A stretch of 41,189 nt of DNA from the IMG/VR virus record IMGVR_UViG_3300020172_002194, positions 1 to 41,189 of that record; one strand, given 5' to 3'. Made by a program: the position numbers and the translations under genes. This DNA is from a virus. This document shows, piece by piece, positions 31,010 through 39,091 of this stretch. The stretch's first letter is position 1; the number at the start of each line of letters is the position of its first letter. The notes under the pieces are model-generated. The model had not been told where the DNA came from. It did not search any database and saw only the letters and a program-made list of their open reading frames with translations.

Positions 31010-32677
31010 ATGAAAAATCTAGTAAATAAGATTGAAACGTTAGAAGAGGAAGTTCAAAAAAATGAAAAAGACTTCGCAAAAAAATTCTTCATCAACGAAA
31101 TGAAAAAAATAGGTATTGAAAAATTACCTTACTCGTATAGTTCCCTTAAAAGATTTATAGACCCCGAAACAATGGATGTCCATTATAATAAACATTATAA
31201 AGGATACGTAGAAAAATTAAATTTAGCTTTAGATAAGAAAAAATTCGGGGATTTAGATTTAGAACAGATTGTTAAAACAATAAGTAGATTTAATAGTACG
31301 GTTAGAAATAACGCAGGTGGGGCCTATAACCACGCATTATTTTGGAAAATGTTATCTCCAAGAACTCAAAAACCAAAAGGGTTAATTTTAAAACGTATTG
31401 AAAAAGAATATGAAACTTTTGGTAATTTTAAAAAGAAGTTTGAAGAAATTGCCAAAGAAAGATTTGGGTCTGGTTGGGTTTGGTTAGTTGTAACAAAAAC
31501 TAATAATCTAAAAATAATGTCAACCCCAAATCAAGACAACCCGTTAATGAACGATATTAAAAACGGTGGTTACCCGATTTTAGGATTAGATTTATGGGAA
31601 CACGCATATTATCTAAAATATCGAAATAAAAGAGATGAATATATCAAAAACTTTTGGGACGCGGTTAATTGGGATTTTGTTGAGAAGTTGTACAAAATGA
31701 AAATTGAAACTCGTATTGACGAGGATATTGTGATGCAACAACTTATGAACGCATCAAATAAAGATATTATTACAGAACAAGAGGCTAAATCTCAAAGTTG
31801 TTCTCACGGAGAAGAAATTAAGTTTAAACAATTATTATTCCCTTCTTCAGATTTAAAACAAAGAACAACTCTATATTCAAGATTTAAACAAGACTATGTT
31901 AAAGGATGGATGGATATTTTAAAAAAATCTTACCCTGAAAATTGGAAAGAAAAAAATTCATTGTTTGTAGGTCACGAATCTGGATTATATAACAAAGAAA
32001 ATGTTAGGTCATTATTAATGAATTTAACCTCATCATATTCCGCTTTTTGTATTATTCATAAAGATGTTAACCAATATTTAACTCAGAATAATCAATCCCC
32101 TATTGAATATACTAATGACCCAAAACATAATTTAAATGAATTAAGAAGATTTTTTTCTATTTTAGACGGAATTCGTTCCATCATTTTTAACAGAGAAAAA
32201 CAATCAAACACTTTAAAACAAATCGGGGGTATTCTTAAAAAGACCGATTGTCTTGGTAAAAGAAACGAAGACGCCGCTTGTAAGATAATTAATCAAAACT
32301 TAGGAGATGGTTCTTGTAAAATAGAATCAGGGGCTGGTCACTCTAATGATATGTTATCAGGTATCGACGCAACTTTAAATTTGGAAGGTAAAAATTTAAC
32401 CGCACAAATAAAACCTTATAAAACTATTGTAGTGTCTGATAACTTTATTGCAATACAAGGTTCATCAAGTACACAAGAATATAAAAAAGTAGACACCATT
32501 ATTTTTGTTAATGTTAAATCATTGTCTGTAAAAATATTTAAAACCAATAATATTAAAATTGAGAAAGGTAATTTTTTAATTCCAAAAGAAAATGAAATTA
32601 TGTCAATTGTTGGGACAGGTGAAATTGAATTAATTGATTGTAACAAATATTTATCAGAAAACGCAATATGGGAATAA
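31010..32677 (+). CDS. Fe/Mn superoxide dismutase fused to a PD-(D/E)XK nuclease-like domain
   Basis: A 555-aa two-domain protein. Residues about 38-230 are a complete Fe/Mn superoxide dismutase: LPYSYSSLKRFIDPETMDVH with H58, NNAGGAYNHALFW with H108, GSGWVWLV, and DLWEHAYYL with D194 and H198, the four metal ligands. This would disproportionate superoxide. A linker with IITEQE (253-258) leads to residues about 265-555. This part holds NEDAACKIINQN (E420), GAGHSNDMLSGIDATL (D453) and LTAQIKPY (Q466, K468), the pattern of a restriction-type PD-(D/E)XK fold in which E is replaced by Q. I cannot tell whether that half is active. Reading frame is continuous. Its last bases overlap gp13 by 10 bp, so it is coupled to a neck gene. 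A bacterial-type SOD of normal length is about 200 aa. Confidence 0.88.
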   Translation: MKNLVNKIETLEEEVQKNEKDFAKKFFINEMKKIGIEKLPYSYSSLKRFIDPETMDVHYNKHYKGYVEKLNLALDKKKFGDLDLEQIVKTISRFNSTVRNNAGGAYNHALFWKMLSPRTQKPKGLILKRIEKEYETFGNFKKKFEEIAKERFGSGWVWLVVTKTNNLKIMSTPNQDNPLMNDIKNGGYPILGLDLWEHAYYLKYRNKRDEYIKNFWDAVNWDFVEKLYKMKIETRIDEDIVMQQLMNASNKDIITEQEAKSQSCSHGEEIKFKQLLFPSSDLKQRTTLYSRFKQDYVKGWMDILKKSYPENWKEKNSLFVGHESGLYNKENVRSLLMNLTSSYSAFCIIHKDVNQYLTQNNQSPIEYTNDPKHNLNELRRFFSILDGIRSIIFNREKQSNTLKQIGGILKKTDCLGKRNEDAACKIINQNLGDGSCKIESGAGHSNDMLSGIDATLNLEGKNLTAQIKPYKTIVVSDNFIAIQGSSSTQEYKKVDTIIFVNVKSLSVKIFKTNNIKIEKGNFLIPKENEIMSIVGTGEIELIDCNKYLSENAIWE

Positions 32678-33780
32678 TAGCAGAACCACATAGGTCAAAA
32701 TTATATACAAGAGTAAAACATCTTTTAGGTGCACCGATAAGAAGTGTAGAATTAGAAGACGAAATGTTAGACTCATTGTTAGAATTAGCAATTGGAGACT
32801 ATTCACAATACATTCAAGATTGGTTAATTGAATCTCAATGGTCTTCATTACAAAACTTAAATTTAGATGAACAATCTTTATCAAGAGCGTTTGTAACAAG
32901 AAGTTTAGATTATGAAACTCGTTATAGTTACGCATATTCTAAAATTGTAGGTTTACAAGCTGGAGGTGATTGGGTTTTGAAAAAAGATTTTATAGAATTA
33001 AAGAAAGGTCAACAATTATATGAGATACCTAAAGGTAGGGAAATTAATGAACTACTTTGGTTTACACCTGCAGAATTAAGTAATATCTTGTTTGACCCTT
33101 GGTCATTTGGGGTTATGGGGGGTCCTGGTCTTGGAGGACCTGGAGGTTACTCTCAATTAGGGTATAGTGGTTCTTATTTCTTAATGCCAGCGTTTGATAT
33201 GTTATTAAGAATGCAAGAAATTAACATACAAAGAAGAATTATATCATCTGAATTAACATATAGAATTACCGCTTTACCTGATGGTAAAAAAATGGTTCAT
33301 CTAATGAACACCCCTGGAGGTAAATTTGATTTTGGAAACTCTAACTTTCATAGTGGTAAAGTTTGGTATTGGTATTACGATGTTGATGGTCCTGATAGAG
33401 ATAAGTGTTTAGCAGAAAATCCTGATATTATTAAACTACCTTCAGATGTACCGTTTGACGAAATTTCTTGGATTGAATTAAATAATCCTGCACAACAATG
33501 GGTTAGAAGATGGTTCATTGCTCTTTGTAAAGAAACTTTAGGTAGAGTTAGAGGAAAATACAGTGGTAATTTAAAGACACCTGATAGTGAGTTAACTATG
33601 GATTACCAAAGTTTATTGACGGAAGGTAAGGATGAAAAATCTAAATTAGAGGAAGAACTTAAATTGAGATTAGAAAGAATGAGACCTGAAAAGATGATGG
33701 AAAAAGAGGCTTTAACGGCAGAAAATTTAAATAAGGCAATGAAGTTTAGAGCAATGCCTCGACAAATATACGTAATTTAA
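32668..33780 (+). CDS. 13: Neck protein, gp13-like
   Basis: A 370-aa protein (T4 gp13 is 309 aa). The N-terminus, RVKHLLGAPIRSVELEDEML then IGDYSQYIQDWLIESQW, is like the neck-protein helices of T4-type phages. The segment CKETLGRVRGKYSG (about 291-305), followed by DYQSLLTEGKDEKSKLEEEL (about 311-330), is the other conserved block. Between lie a Gly-rich loop (GVMGGPGLGGPGG, about 148-160) and beta strands. gp13 and gp14 close the head portal and join it to the tail. Gene 13 is on the plus strand while gp14 and gp15 are on the minus strand about 3.5 kb away, so the T4 order 13-14-15 is broken by an inversion or insertion. The ATG overlaps the end of the SOD fusion gene. Confidence 0.75.
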   Translation: MGIIAEPHRSKLYTRVKHLLGAPIRSVELEDEMLDSLLELAIGDYSQYIQDWLIESQWSSLQNLNLDEQSLSRAFVTRSLDYETRYSYAYSKIVGLQAGGDWVLKKDFIELKKGQQLYEIPKGREINELLWFTPAELSNILFDPWSFGVMGGPGLGGPGGYSQLGYSGSYFLMPAFDMLLRMQEINIQRRIISSELTYRITALPDGKKMVHLMNTPGGKFDFGNSNFHSGKVWYWYYDVDGPDRDKCLAENPDIIKLPSDVPFDEISWIELNNPAQQWVRRWFIALCKETLGRVRGKYSGNLKTPDSELTMDYQSLLTEGKDEKSKLEEELKLRLERMRPEKMMEKEALTAENLNKAMKFRAMPRQIYVI

Positions 33781-33784
33781 TTAT

Positions 33785-34120
33785 ATGGGAATAATAAGAA
33801 ACACACCTTCAGAAAGAATAGTACAAGGTAAATTAGTGGTATCATCAGAACAAGTAATTGTATCCGATTCCCAATTTAAAACAAGAGGTGAAGGTGTAGT
33901 AATTATAAAAGGTATTGATAATTGTAAAGTTATTTTAGACCATACAACAACTGATAGAGTAGTTGTTAAAGCTTTAACAAAAGTATTAATAATACCAATG
34001 AATGGTAGAATTGACGATGAATATGATGAACTTTTATTAGATAAAGGTTCTTGTGTAGAATTCTCATATTGTATTGGGAATTGGTACATATTAAGTTCGG
34101 ATGGTTTAAAAATGAGTTAA
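33785..34120 (+). CDS. Unknown small beta-rich virion-type protein, 111 aa
   Basis: The protein begins MGIIRNTPSERIVQGKLVVS and is dominated by short alternating strands (VIVSDSQF, GVVIIKGIDNCKVILDH, RVVVKALTKVLIIP) with a C-terminal GNWYILSSDGLKMS. Such an all-beta pattern is common in phage decoration or fibre-associated proteins. No family is recognised. It follows gp13 by 4 bp in the same unit and precedes the bidirectional terminator, so it is the last gene of the plus-strand block. A head, neck or whisker-type structural role is plausible from position only. Confidence 0.7.
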   Translation: MGIIRNTPSERIVQGKLVVSSEQVIVSDSQFKTRGEGVVIIKGIDNCKVILDHTTTDRVVVKALTKVLIIPMNGRIDDEYDELLLDKGSCVEFSYCIGNWYILSSDGLKMS

Positions 34121-34123
34121 AAT

Positions 34124-34149
34124 AAAAAGGGGGTTCTAACCCCCTTTTT
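34124..34149. terminator. Bidirectional intrinsic terminator
   Basis: AAAAAGGGGG (34124-34133), loop TTCTAA, CCCCCTTTTT (34140-34149) plus one more T: a 10-bp stem with U-runs on both strands. It lies between the convergent gp13-block and gp43, ending both transcripts. The gp43 stop begins in its last bases. Confidence 0.9.
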
Positions 34150-36863
34150 TAATTAATATGTTCTTCCCATCCTTCATCCGCCAACTCATACATATAGTCA
34201 GGACTTAATCCTCTTTTTTCCCAATACTTTAATTCAGGTTCAGAAATATCTAAAACATCTTCTTGTAATCTATCTTGTCCTGAAGGGTCAAAAGGTTTAC
34301 CGTTAATCAATTCACATTGTTCTTTAGTAAATAGACCTCTCTTTTCAGGGTCCATTACTAATAAACCATCTCTAACTTCGTCTTTAAAAACAACAAGAAG
34401 AGGCTCAATCCTTTTATTGAAAGTTGTAATTGCTCTAGGTACATTATAGTCACCTGTTAAATCAGGGTTGTTTTCTAATTCTTTAGAATCTAAAATATAA
34501 CAATTTAAAACAGTATCATTACCTTTCTTTTGAACATCACCGTGAGATGCTTTAGTTCCATTATTAACATAAAATATTACATCACCTAAGTTAATATTCA
34601 TACCGTGTTTGATAGCTAATTCCATATGAGCCATCTTACTCATAGAACCACCTGATTTAGTTTTTTGAGTACTTCTAAAATTATAATCATCTAAAGAAAG
34701 TTTAACTTTAGCTCTTTGAGCGATTTGCATTAAAGGTATCTTTTTATCAAAGATTCTTTGTAGATACTCATAGTACCATTCAACAAATTCTTGACCCTTA
34801 CCTTCAAGTAAAAGTTTAACTCCTTTATCCAAAAACGCCTCAATATATAATGGTAATTTTTTAGATTTAATAGTGTTACCTGTTAATTTTACTTTACCCT
34901 TAGCATCCATAACCGCATAATTCTTACGTGCTAAATTAATACAGGATGGCCAAGTACCGTCAGTATCTAACGCCATTTCACCTCTCATAAATAAATCATT
35001 AAACTCAGCAACGTCGGCGTCGTCACCAGTATATTCTTTACCTTCTTTTACTTTCCAATTTAACCCCTTACCAATATATCTCCTGTCTTCCCAACCATCA
35101 GGTTTAGAGAAGTTAACACCGTCCGTATCCATTACAAGAGGTGTGTACCCACGTTTCATAAAAAACTTAATCATCATACGAAGATATTGTCTACCTGTAC
35201 AAGTAATTTGTTCGCCCATATACATATCTCCCCAAGCAAATACTTGTGGTGCGGATAACGCACCGAACATTGAGTTGATGAAGATTTTAATTGGTAATTG
35301 TTTACGGTCATATGATAATGATTTTTTAGGGTCTGTTTTTTCAAACTGTCCTGCCAAATTTTTATATAAGATACGTGTATCTCGGAAATATTTTAACATC
35401 GCTTTCATACCTCCTGTAACGTCACATTGAGGGAACACGTCGTGAACTAATTGAATTGACGGATATAGTGAACTAAAGTCAAGTTTCAAAACATTACGAG
35501 AATATCCCACTTTAAGTAGTCGAGATAAACCTCCAACAAACTCGGTTTTTTCTTGTTTTTGAGGTATTGCTAATTTGAATTTATATGACCAAGCCAACAT
35601 CAACATTTTCCATAATGTTGCGGTACCCATAGTTGAAACTCTTTCGTATGTGGTTGGAATCATTGCCGCCAACAAAAATGAACCTTGGTTGAATTCATCA
35701 TCCACTAATAAAGTTTCTTCTAAGTCATCGTCAAGATATCTTTCTACAATATCATCACCTGTTGTTTTAACATAAACTCCAGGGAACCTTTTATCTAAAT
35801 CATTAAACGATGGGTTATCGGTTCTTTTATATTTTCCATTAGTTAAATTTAACCAATATTCTTCTTTTTTAGCATACATAGACCCAATATCTTCGTGGGC
35901 AATATACACACGGTCGGCAGCTTCAGCTTCAATGTATTGAGTAATATATTTCAATCCTGCTGATTTGATAGATGAGTTAATTGCTTGGGCTCGTCTAACT
36001 GAGTGGATAATATCAATTACGTTGTACCCCCAAATAGACACTTGATTATACCTTTCAACTTCATTTGCAAGTTTTAACATATTCTCTCTTTGAGATATTG
36101 TTCTTGCAGGATTCAATGAACGACATACTTTTTTAATATCTAAATTAAGTGCCTGACATCTTTCAAAAATCCAATACCAGTCGAAGTTTGCGGAATTGTA
36201 CCCACCAATAATACTTGGTTTTAGTTCATCAATAATATTAAAGAATTGAACTAACCCTTGTCTTTCTTGTTCTTCTGTGGCACATTCAATAACCTTTTGA
36301 TATCCTTTATTGGTTTTAATTCCAATCATAAAAATACGACCGTCTTTTGGTTCAAGAGCAGTCGTCTCCAAGTCAAATACAAGTCGAGTAACATCGTTGT
36401 ATTCTTCATAACCTTTAAATAATCGTTTTTCTCTTTGGATTAAGTATTGTTCAACGGGAGGTAAAATCATAACCAAATCTTTGGCTCTATCACTCCAAGG
36501 GTCTAATCCCCCATCTCTGAAGAACTGAATCAATGACCTATAACCTTTTAAAGATTTAACAATATATTTTAAACCCTTTTCAAGTCGGTCATCACCTCTT
36601 GTCTCTAATTTTTCAATAACAATACCATACTTTGACATATACTCTTTTTGAGCACCTTTAGAATTTTGATAAAAATTCAAACCTCTAAGGTCTCCAACCC
36701 AAGCAAATGCAATAAAATTGTCTTTTTGAATTACTTTACCCTGACCAGGGATTTCTTTAATTTTATAAACTGAATCTGACACATAATCAAATTCGACCGC
36801 GACAATAAATTCTTCGGGGTCATTACCTTCTAAAAAGGATTTAATTTCTTCTTGACTAATCAT
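34149..36863 (-). CDS. 43: Family B DNA polymerase (gp43)
   Basis: At 904 aa it matches T4 gp43 (898 aa). The proofreading exonuclease has LVFDLETTAL with D164 and E166 (Exo I) and GGYNSANFDWYW (Exo II) near residue 220. Polymerase motif A KLDFSSLYPS lies near 458-467, motif B KIFINSMFGALS near 523-532 and motif C MDTDGVNF near 577-583. In motif B the usual Tyr is Phe, and motif C has DTDG instead of DTDS. These are tolerated variants in viral polymerases. It replicates the genome with gp41, gp32 and UvsX. A 16-codon leader ORF ends within its ATG (ATGA), under a sigma70-like promoter, so expression probably needs translational coupling. Confidence 0.97.
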   Translation of the reverse strand: MISQEEIKSFLEGNDPEEFIVAVEFDYVSDSVYKIKEIPGQGKVIQKDNFIAFAWVGDLRGLNFYQNSKGAQKEYMSKYGIVIEKLETRGDDRLEKGLKYIVKSLKGYRSLIQFFRDGGLDPWSDRAKDLVMILPPVEQYLIQREKRLFKGYEEYNDVTRLVFDLETTALEPKDGRIFMIGIKTNKGYQKVIECATEEQERQGLVQFFNIIDELKPSIIGGYNSANFDWYWIFERCQALNLDIKKVCRSLNPARTISQRENMLKLANEVERYNQVSIWGYNVIDIIHSVRRAQAINSSIKSAGLKYITQYIEAEAADRVYIAHEDIGSMYAKKEEYWLNLTNGKYKRTDNPSFNDLDKRFPGVYVKTTGDDIVERYLDDDLEETLLVDDEFNQGSFLLAAMIPTTYERVSTMGTATLWKMLMLAWSYKFKLAIPQKQEKTEFVGGLSRLLKVGYSRNVLKLDFSSLYPSIQLVHDVFPQCDVTGGMKAMLKYFRDTRILYKNLAGQFEKTDPKKSLSYDRKQLPIKIFINSMFGALSAPQVFAWGDMYMGEQITCTGRQYLRMMIKFFMKRGYTPLVMDTDGVNFSKPDGWEDRRYIGKGLNWKVKEGKEYTGDDADVAEFNDLFMRGEMALDTDGTWPSCINLARKNYAVMDAKGKVKLTGNTIKSKKLPLYIEAFLDKGVKLLLEGKGQEFVEWYYEYLQRIFDKKIPLMQIAQRAKVKLSLDDYNFRSTQKTKSGGSMSKMAHMELAIKHGMNINLGDVIFYVNNGTKASHGDVQKKGNDTVLNCYILDSKELENNPDLTGDYNVPRAITTFNKRIEPLLVVFKDEVRDGLLVMDPEKRGLFTKEQCELINGKPFDPSGQDRLQEDVLDISEPELKYWEKRGLSPDYMYELADEGWEEHIN

Positions 36864-36910
36864 TTATATATTTTTTTAAGTGGTTCATTAGCTGCCGTAT
36901 TAAACGACAT
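36860..36910 (-). CDS. Leader mini-ORF coupled to gp43
   Basis: A 16-codon ORF (MSFNTAANEPLKKIYK) with the best Shine-Dalgarno-like run in the window, AAGGTAAGGTGA, directly before its ATG. Its TGA overlaps the polymerase ATG (ATGA). gp43 itself has only an A/T-rich site, so ribosomes ending the mini-ORF would restart on gp43. T4 gp43 represses its own translation by binding its leader RNA; this leader may be the place for a similar control, although no strong hairpin was noted. It is too short to be a conserved protein. Confidence 0.6.
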   Translation of the reverse strand: MSFNTAANEPLKKIYK

Positions 36911-36926
36911 TCACCTTACCTTATTA

Positions 36927-36955
36927 AATATAAAAATTTTAAAATCGTAAGTCAA
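36927..36955 (-). promoter_or_regulatory. Sigma70-like promoter of gp43
   Basis: Minus strand TTGACT (36955-36950), 17-nt spacer, TATATT (36932-36927). Same spacing and same -10 as the gp32 promoter. The predicted start of transcription near 36920 falls directly before the Shine-Dalgarno-like run of the leader ORF. The -35 box abuts the stop of the BppU-like gene, whose last codons precede it. Confidence 0.65.
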
Positions 36956-37336
36956 TTAGCAACAAGCGTTATCTGAAATAAAACTGTCTTGGATATTAAT
37001 GAACAGTCTTTCTCTTATTGGTACGATTAAGTCACCTTGTTCGTTTTTTAACATAAATTGACCTTCATATCTACCAACTTTATTTGTATCTCTTTTGTTA
37101 AATCTAAAATAAATGTAATATTCTGTTGGCGTATTTGGGTCTACAAATGTCTTAGATACAAATCCCGCAGATTTACCTGTTATTTTGGGAATTCCAGTCT
37201 CAACATCAACCATTGTAAAAATAATTGCAGATGATTCTATTAAGTCCATAAAATTATGGTAATCACTTCTACCATCTTTTACAACCTGCATTTTTAATAC
37301 TGGGAGAGTTGCGTTTTTTTTAATAAAAAATTCCAT
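36956..37336 (-). CDS. BppU-like baseplate/tail accessory protein
   Basis: Start chosen at the ATG at 37336 (MEFFIKKNATLPVLKMQVVK); a TTG 24 nt upstream also keeps the frame open but lies in the promoter-like element. The 126-aa protein has the beta-sandwich pattern of BppU-type upper baseplate N-terminal domains: SAIIFTMVDVETGIPKITGK (about 36-55), EYYIYFRFNKRDTNKVGRYE (about 73-92) with the GRYEGQFML motif, and a terminal VPIRERLFINIQDSFI. It ends in two cysteines (DNACC). Such proteins sit on the baseplate and hold fibres. It is placed between the glycosyltransferases and the polymerase, away from the tail block, with its own TATTTAT element. Confidence 0.65.
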   Translation of the reverse strand: MEFFIKKNATLPVLKMQVVKDGRSDYHNFMDLIESSAIIFTMVDVETGIPKITGKSAGFVSKTFVDPNTPTEYYIYFRFNKRDTNKVGRYEGQFMLKNEQGDLIVPIRERLFINIQDSFISDNACC

Positions 37337-37349
37337 TAAAGTTTTTATT

Positions 37350-37356
37350 ATAAATA
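37350..37356 (-). promoter_or_regulatory. TATTTAT late-type element
   Basis: Sense strand TTGGTATTTATAATAAAAAC, 14 nt before the ATG at 37336. A 9-bp inverted repeat (CAAATTGTT at 37358-37366, AACAATTTG at 37388-37396) stands directly upstream, across the end of the GT34 gene, and might end that transcript, although no U-run follows. Confidence 0.45.
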
Positions 37357-37384
37357 CCAAATTGTTCAGAATAATTACAAACTA

Positions 37385-39088
37385 TCAAACAATTTGTGTC
37401 CAATCAAATTCGTTAAACCAATTATACGAATGATATATTTTTAGATTATCTAAATTATAAAACTCAAAAGAACCTGAATACTCACTATTAAAATCAATTT
37501 GTCTTTTAATATTATTTTCTTCAATTCTAAATGAATGACTTAGGTTTTCAATATTAAGCTTGGTAAAATCCCAAGTGTATTTTAAAATATACAATTCTCC
37601 TTCTTTGAAAATCCTAAAATTTAAAACCGCATCTTTTTCTTTAAATGTTACAGGAATTAATGATTCTTTAACTAAAACACCTTTTGTCTGATTAGATAAC
37701 GATTCTATATAACTTTTAATCGAAACATCATTAGAACCTTCTCCAACAAAATGACATATAAAATTTTGTTTTTTATGAGAAATTCTAAATTTATTTAAAA
37801 TTTCACTATTAACTATTTTATAATCTTTATCATTTGATTTAGAAAGAATTATATGTATTGGACCTTGTTCAAACGGCCAATAATCATATGTAAACTGATG
37901 ATTGTTAATTTCTTGGTGAGAAAATTCAAACCCTCTATTTGTATTACTCTTAGTTTCCCACACATTATTTAAAAAATCTATAGACCATTTATCATTTTTT
38001 AATATAAAAACACCTGTGTTAATAATCCTTAGGTTGTGTAATTCTAAATAATCTAAATTTGGGTTTAAAGTTTTTGTGTTTCTATAGTTATCCTCGGAAG
38101 CAATAATTAATTTAATATCGGGATTAGTGTTACAAATAAAATCAAATCTAATTTCAGGGTTAGTTATGTAAGCATCATTATCTACCCAAACAACGTAATC
38201 GTATAAATTAGACTCTAAAACTTCTTTTAAAATTATTATTTTATCCCAACCAGGATGTCTATTACTTAATCTACCTTTATGATATTTGAAATAGTAATTG
38301 TGTTTTTTAGAATAATCTTCTTTATTAGGAATAGTAATGTTAGCAACATTAGTTATATTTTCTGTAAAATGAGAAACTAAACAAATTTTCAACTTCTTAA
38401 GTTCAATTAATTTAGTGGTTTCTGTTTCATCAATTCCTAACTTATCATTAATCTTTTTTACCGAAGTAATAAAGTTTTCTAAATGTGATTCTGATTGTCT
38501 ACTACCCATATAGTGAATAATAAAAGTTTTATCATTCGATGAATTTGGATGTGAGTTAAATTCTGTAGATGGAAATATTTTAAATTTTTTAGTATTCTCT
38601 CTAGTTAAGATTTCACACATTTTACCTTGTTCGTGAGGAAAACCATCATAAGAGTGTTTTTCTAATTTATCTAAACTGTAGTTAGGAACACTATTCCACA
38701 CTTTATTTAATAAACTTGAAGACCATTCGGTATTTTTAAAAATCATCACACCTGTGTTTACCATAAGATGAGTTACTCCTTCGGCATAACAAACATCGCT
38801 ACAGAATAACGCGTCAAAATCAGTATTGTCTGAAATTAATTTATTTAATGAGATTTCAAAATTATTAAATACGGTGTCACTATCCATCCATATTACATAA
38901 TCATATTCAGGTAATGTTTGAATTAAACATTGGATTTTATCCCACTGAGCGTGTCTCTCAGACGCTCTACCAAAATAAAATCTGTAATCAATACCATATT
39001 TTTCACAATATTTTTTTTTATTTAACGTTGATAGTCTTGACTCCGTTTCAATTTCTTCTGTGAATAAACTAACTACACAAATTTTCAT
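37385..39088 (-). CDS. Tandem-domain glycosyltransferase (two GT34-like domains plus beta C-terminus)
   Basis: A 567-aa protein containing the same domain twice. Copy 1 (about 1-215) starts MKICVVSLFTEE and has HAQWDKIQCLIQTLPEYDYV and WMDSDTVF with DSD at 69-71. Copy 2 (about 232-470) starts LKICLVSHFTEN and has HPGWDKIIILKEVL and WVDNDAYI with DND at 302-304. Both have the later NTGV(M/F)I(F/L)K block and an EQG segment near a His, all as in GT34 galactosyl/xylosyl-type (GMA12/MNN10) retaining transferases. The last 100 residues look like a separate beta domain. Each half keeps its metal-binding DxD, so two sugars could be added. It ends the transferase group, 3 bp after the GT60-type gene. 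Confidence 0.85.
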   Translation of the reverse strand: MKICVVSLFTEEIETESRLSTLNKKKYCEKYGIDYRFYFGRASERHAQWDKIQCLIQTLPEYDYVIWMDSDTVFNNFEISLNKLISDNTDFDALFCSDVCYAEGVTHLMVNTGVMIFKNTEWSSSLLNKVWNSVPNYSLDKLEKHSYDGFPHEQGKMCEILTRENTKKFKIFPSTEFNSHPNSSNDKTFIIHYMGSRQSESHLENFITSVKKINDKLGIDETETTKLIELKKLKICLVSHFTENITNVANITIPNKEDYSKKHNYYFKYHKGRLSNRHPGWDKIIILKEVLESNLYDYVVWVDNDAYITNPEIRFDFICNTNPDIKLIIASEDNYRNTKTLNPNLDYLELHNLRIINTGVFILKNDKWSIDFLNNVWETKSNTNRGFEFSHQEINNHQFTYDYWPFEQGPIHIILSKSNDKDYKIVNSEILNKFRISHKKQNFICHFVGEGSNDVSIKSYIESLSNQTKGVLVKESLIPVTFKEKDAVLNFRIFKEGELYILKYTWDFTKLNIENLSHSFRIEENNIKRQIDFNSEYSGSFEFYNLDNLKIYHSYNWFNEFDWTQIV

Positions 39089-39091
39089 ATA

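Noticed and set aside
31010-32677. SOD fusion as an artefact of a missed stop between two genes
   Set aside because: The frame is continuous through the linker with no start/ribosome site at the junction; an assembly error cannot be excluded but nothing in the sequence suggests it.
36956-37360. Longer form of the BppU-like protein starting at TTG 37360
   Set aside because: The extra codons are the TATTTAT element; the ATG at 37336 begins the conserved-looking sequence.
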